Made by a program: the position numbers and the translations under genes | DNA from: Deltaproteobacteria bacterium | Lineage (GTDB): Bacteria > Desulfobacterota > Desulfobacteria > Desulfobacterales > QNYZ01 | NCBI GenBank assembly: GCA_003973265.1 | Contig: QNYZ01000078.1 | Coordinates: forward strand, 1 to 52,566 | Direction: 5' to 3' | Length of the DNA stretch: 52,566 bases | Shown: one piece after another, positions 52,531 to 52,566 of the stretch | Numbering within the stretch: position 1 is the first letter of the stretch | Layout of the letters: the number at the start of each line of letters is the position of its first letter | The notes under the pieces: model-generated | Told to the model about the DNA's origin: nothing | The model's input: the letters and a program-made list of their open reading frames with translations, nothing else | Databases searched by the model: none

Positions 52531-52566
52531 CACCCGGCAAACAGCCACTGTCCTCTGGAACCGGTC

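Overview
The window reads as a chromosomal segment of a strictly anaerobic, Gram-negative bacterium, most likely a sulfate-reducing Desulfobacterota (Desulfobacterales-like). The pointers are the siroheme-dependent heme route (ahbC-hemB-ahbD), a glutaryl-CoA to acetyl-CoA operon typical of anaerobes that degrade aromatics or dicarboxylates, a full lipid A / Lpt / Bam / Lol outer-membrane cluster, and the smpB-ssrA pair. The taxonomic call is an inference from gene content and was not tested by any search. Genes are densely packed with many ATGA or other short overlaps. I saw no insertion sequence, prophage, CRISPR array, tRNA or rRNA; the only RNA gene is tmRNA.

Layout. (1) 1-9.7 kb, minus strand: reading from high to low coordinates, a ClpX-like AAA+ unfoldase, then ahbC-hemB-ahbD (alternative heme synthesis), a DsbA-like thioredoxin-fold protein, HPr and Enzyme I of a phosphotransferase system, smpB and ssrA with its terminator. 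(2) 9.9-20.9 kb, plus strand: a thiolase with an insertion, a 50-residue membrane protein followed by an open frame after its UGA, gyrA-gpsA-radC, a Cys-rich small protein coupled to pgk, a VTT-domain membrane protein, an unrecognised 353-residue protein, and a HisH-HisF fusion that closely resembles eukaryotic HIS7. (3) 21.0-28.0 kb, minus strand: gdh-etfB-etfA-thiolase-hbd-gcdA. Together with a crotonase and the membrane and biotin subunits GcdBCD (not in the window), these would convert glutaryl-CoA to two acetyl-CoA and CO2. (4) 28.4-45.1 kb, plus strand: lysS, then a long envelope-biogenesis run: lolC, lolD, bamA, skp, lpxD, fabZ, lpxA, a Gfo/Idh/MocA oxidoreductase, lpxB, msbA, lptF, lptG, lpxK. 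(5) 45.1-47.1 kb, minus strand: hldE-gmhA for ADP-heptose (LPS core). (6) 47.4-52.4 kb, plus strand: a Trm112-like mini-protein, DUF4416, yicC, remA-like, gmk, rlmB, a ComF-like protein and pgeF, followed by a telomere-like 9-nt tandem repeat at the window edge.

Most of the window is core housekeeping. The points that deserve a second look are the HIS7-like HisHF, the probable non-decarboxylating glutaryl-CoA dehydrogenase operon, the ClpX paralogue that keeps the ClpP-docking IGF loop but has no zinc domain, the possible UGA-recoded small membrane protein, the GnnA-like oxidoreductase with no aminotransferase partner, the extra N-terminal domain of BamA, and several small repeats or leader ORFs. 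No clearly new multi-gene defence or mobile system was found.
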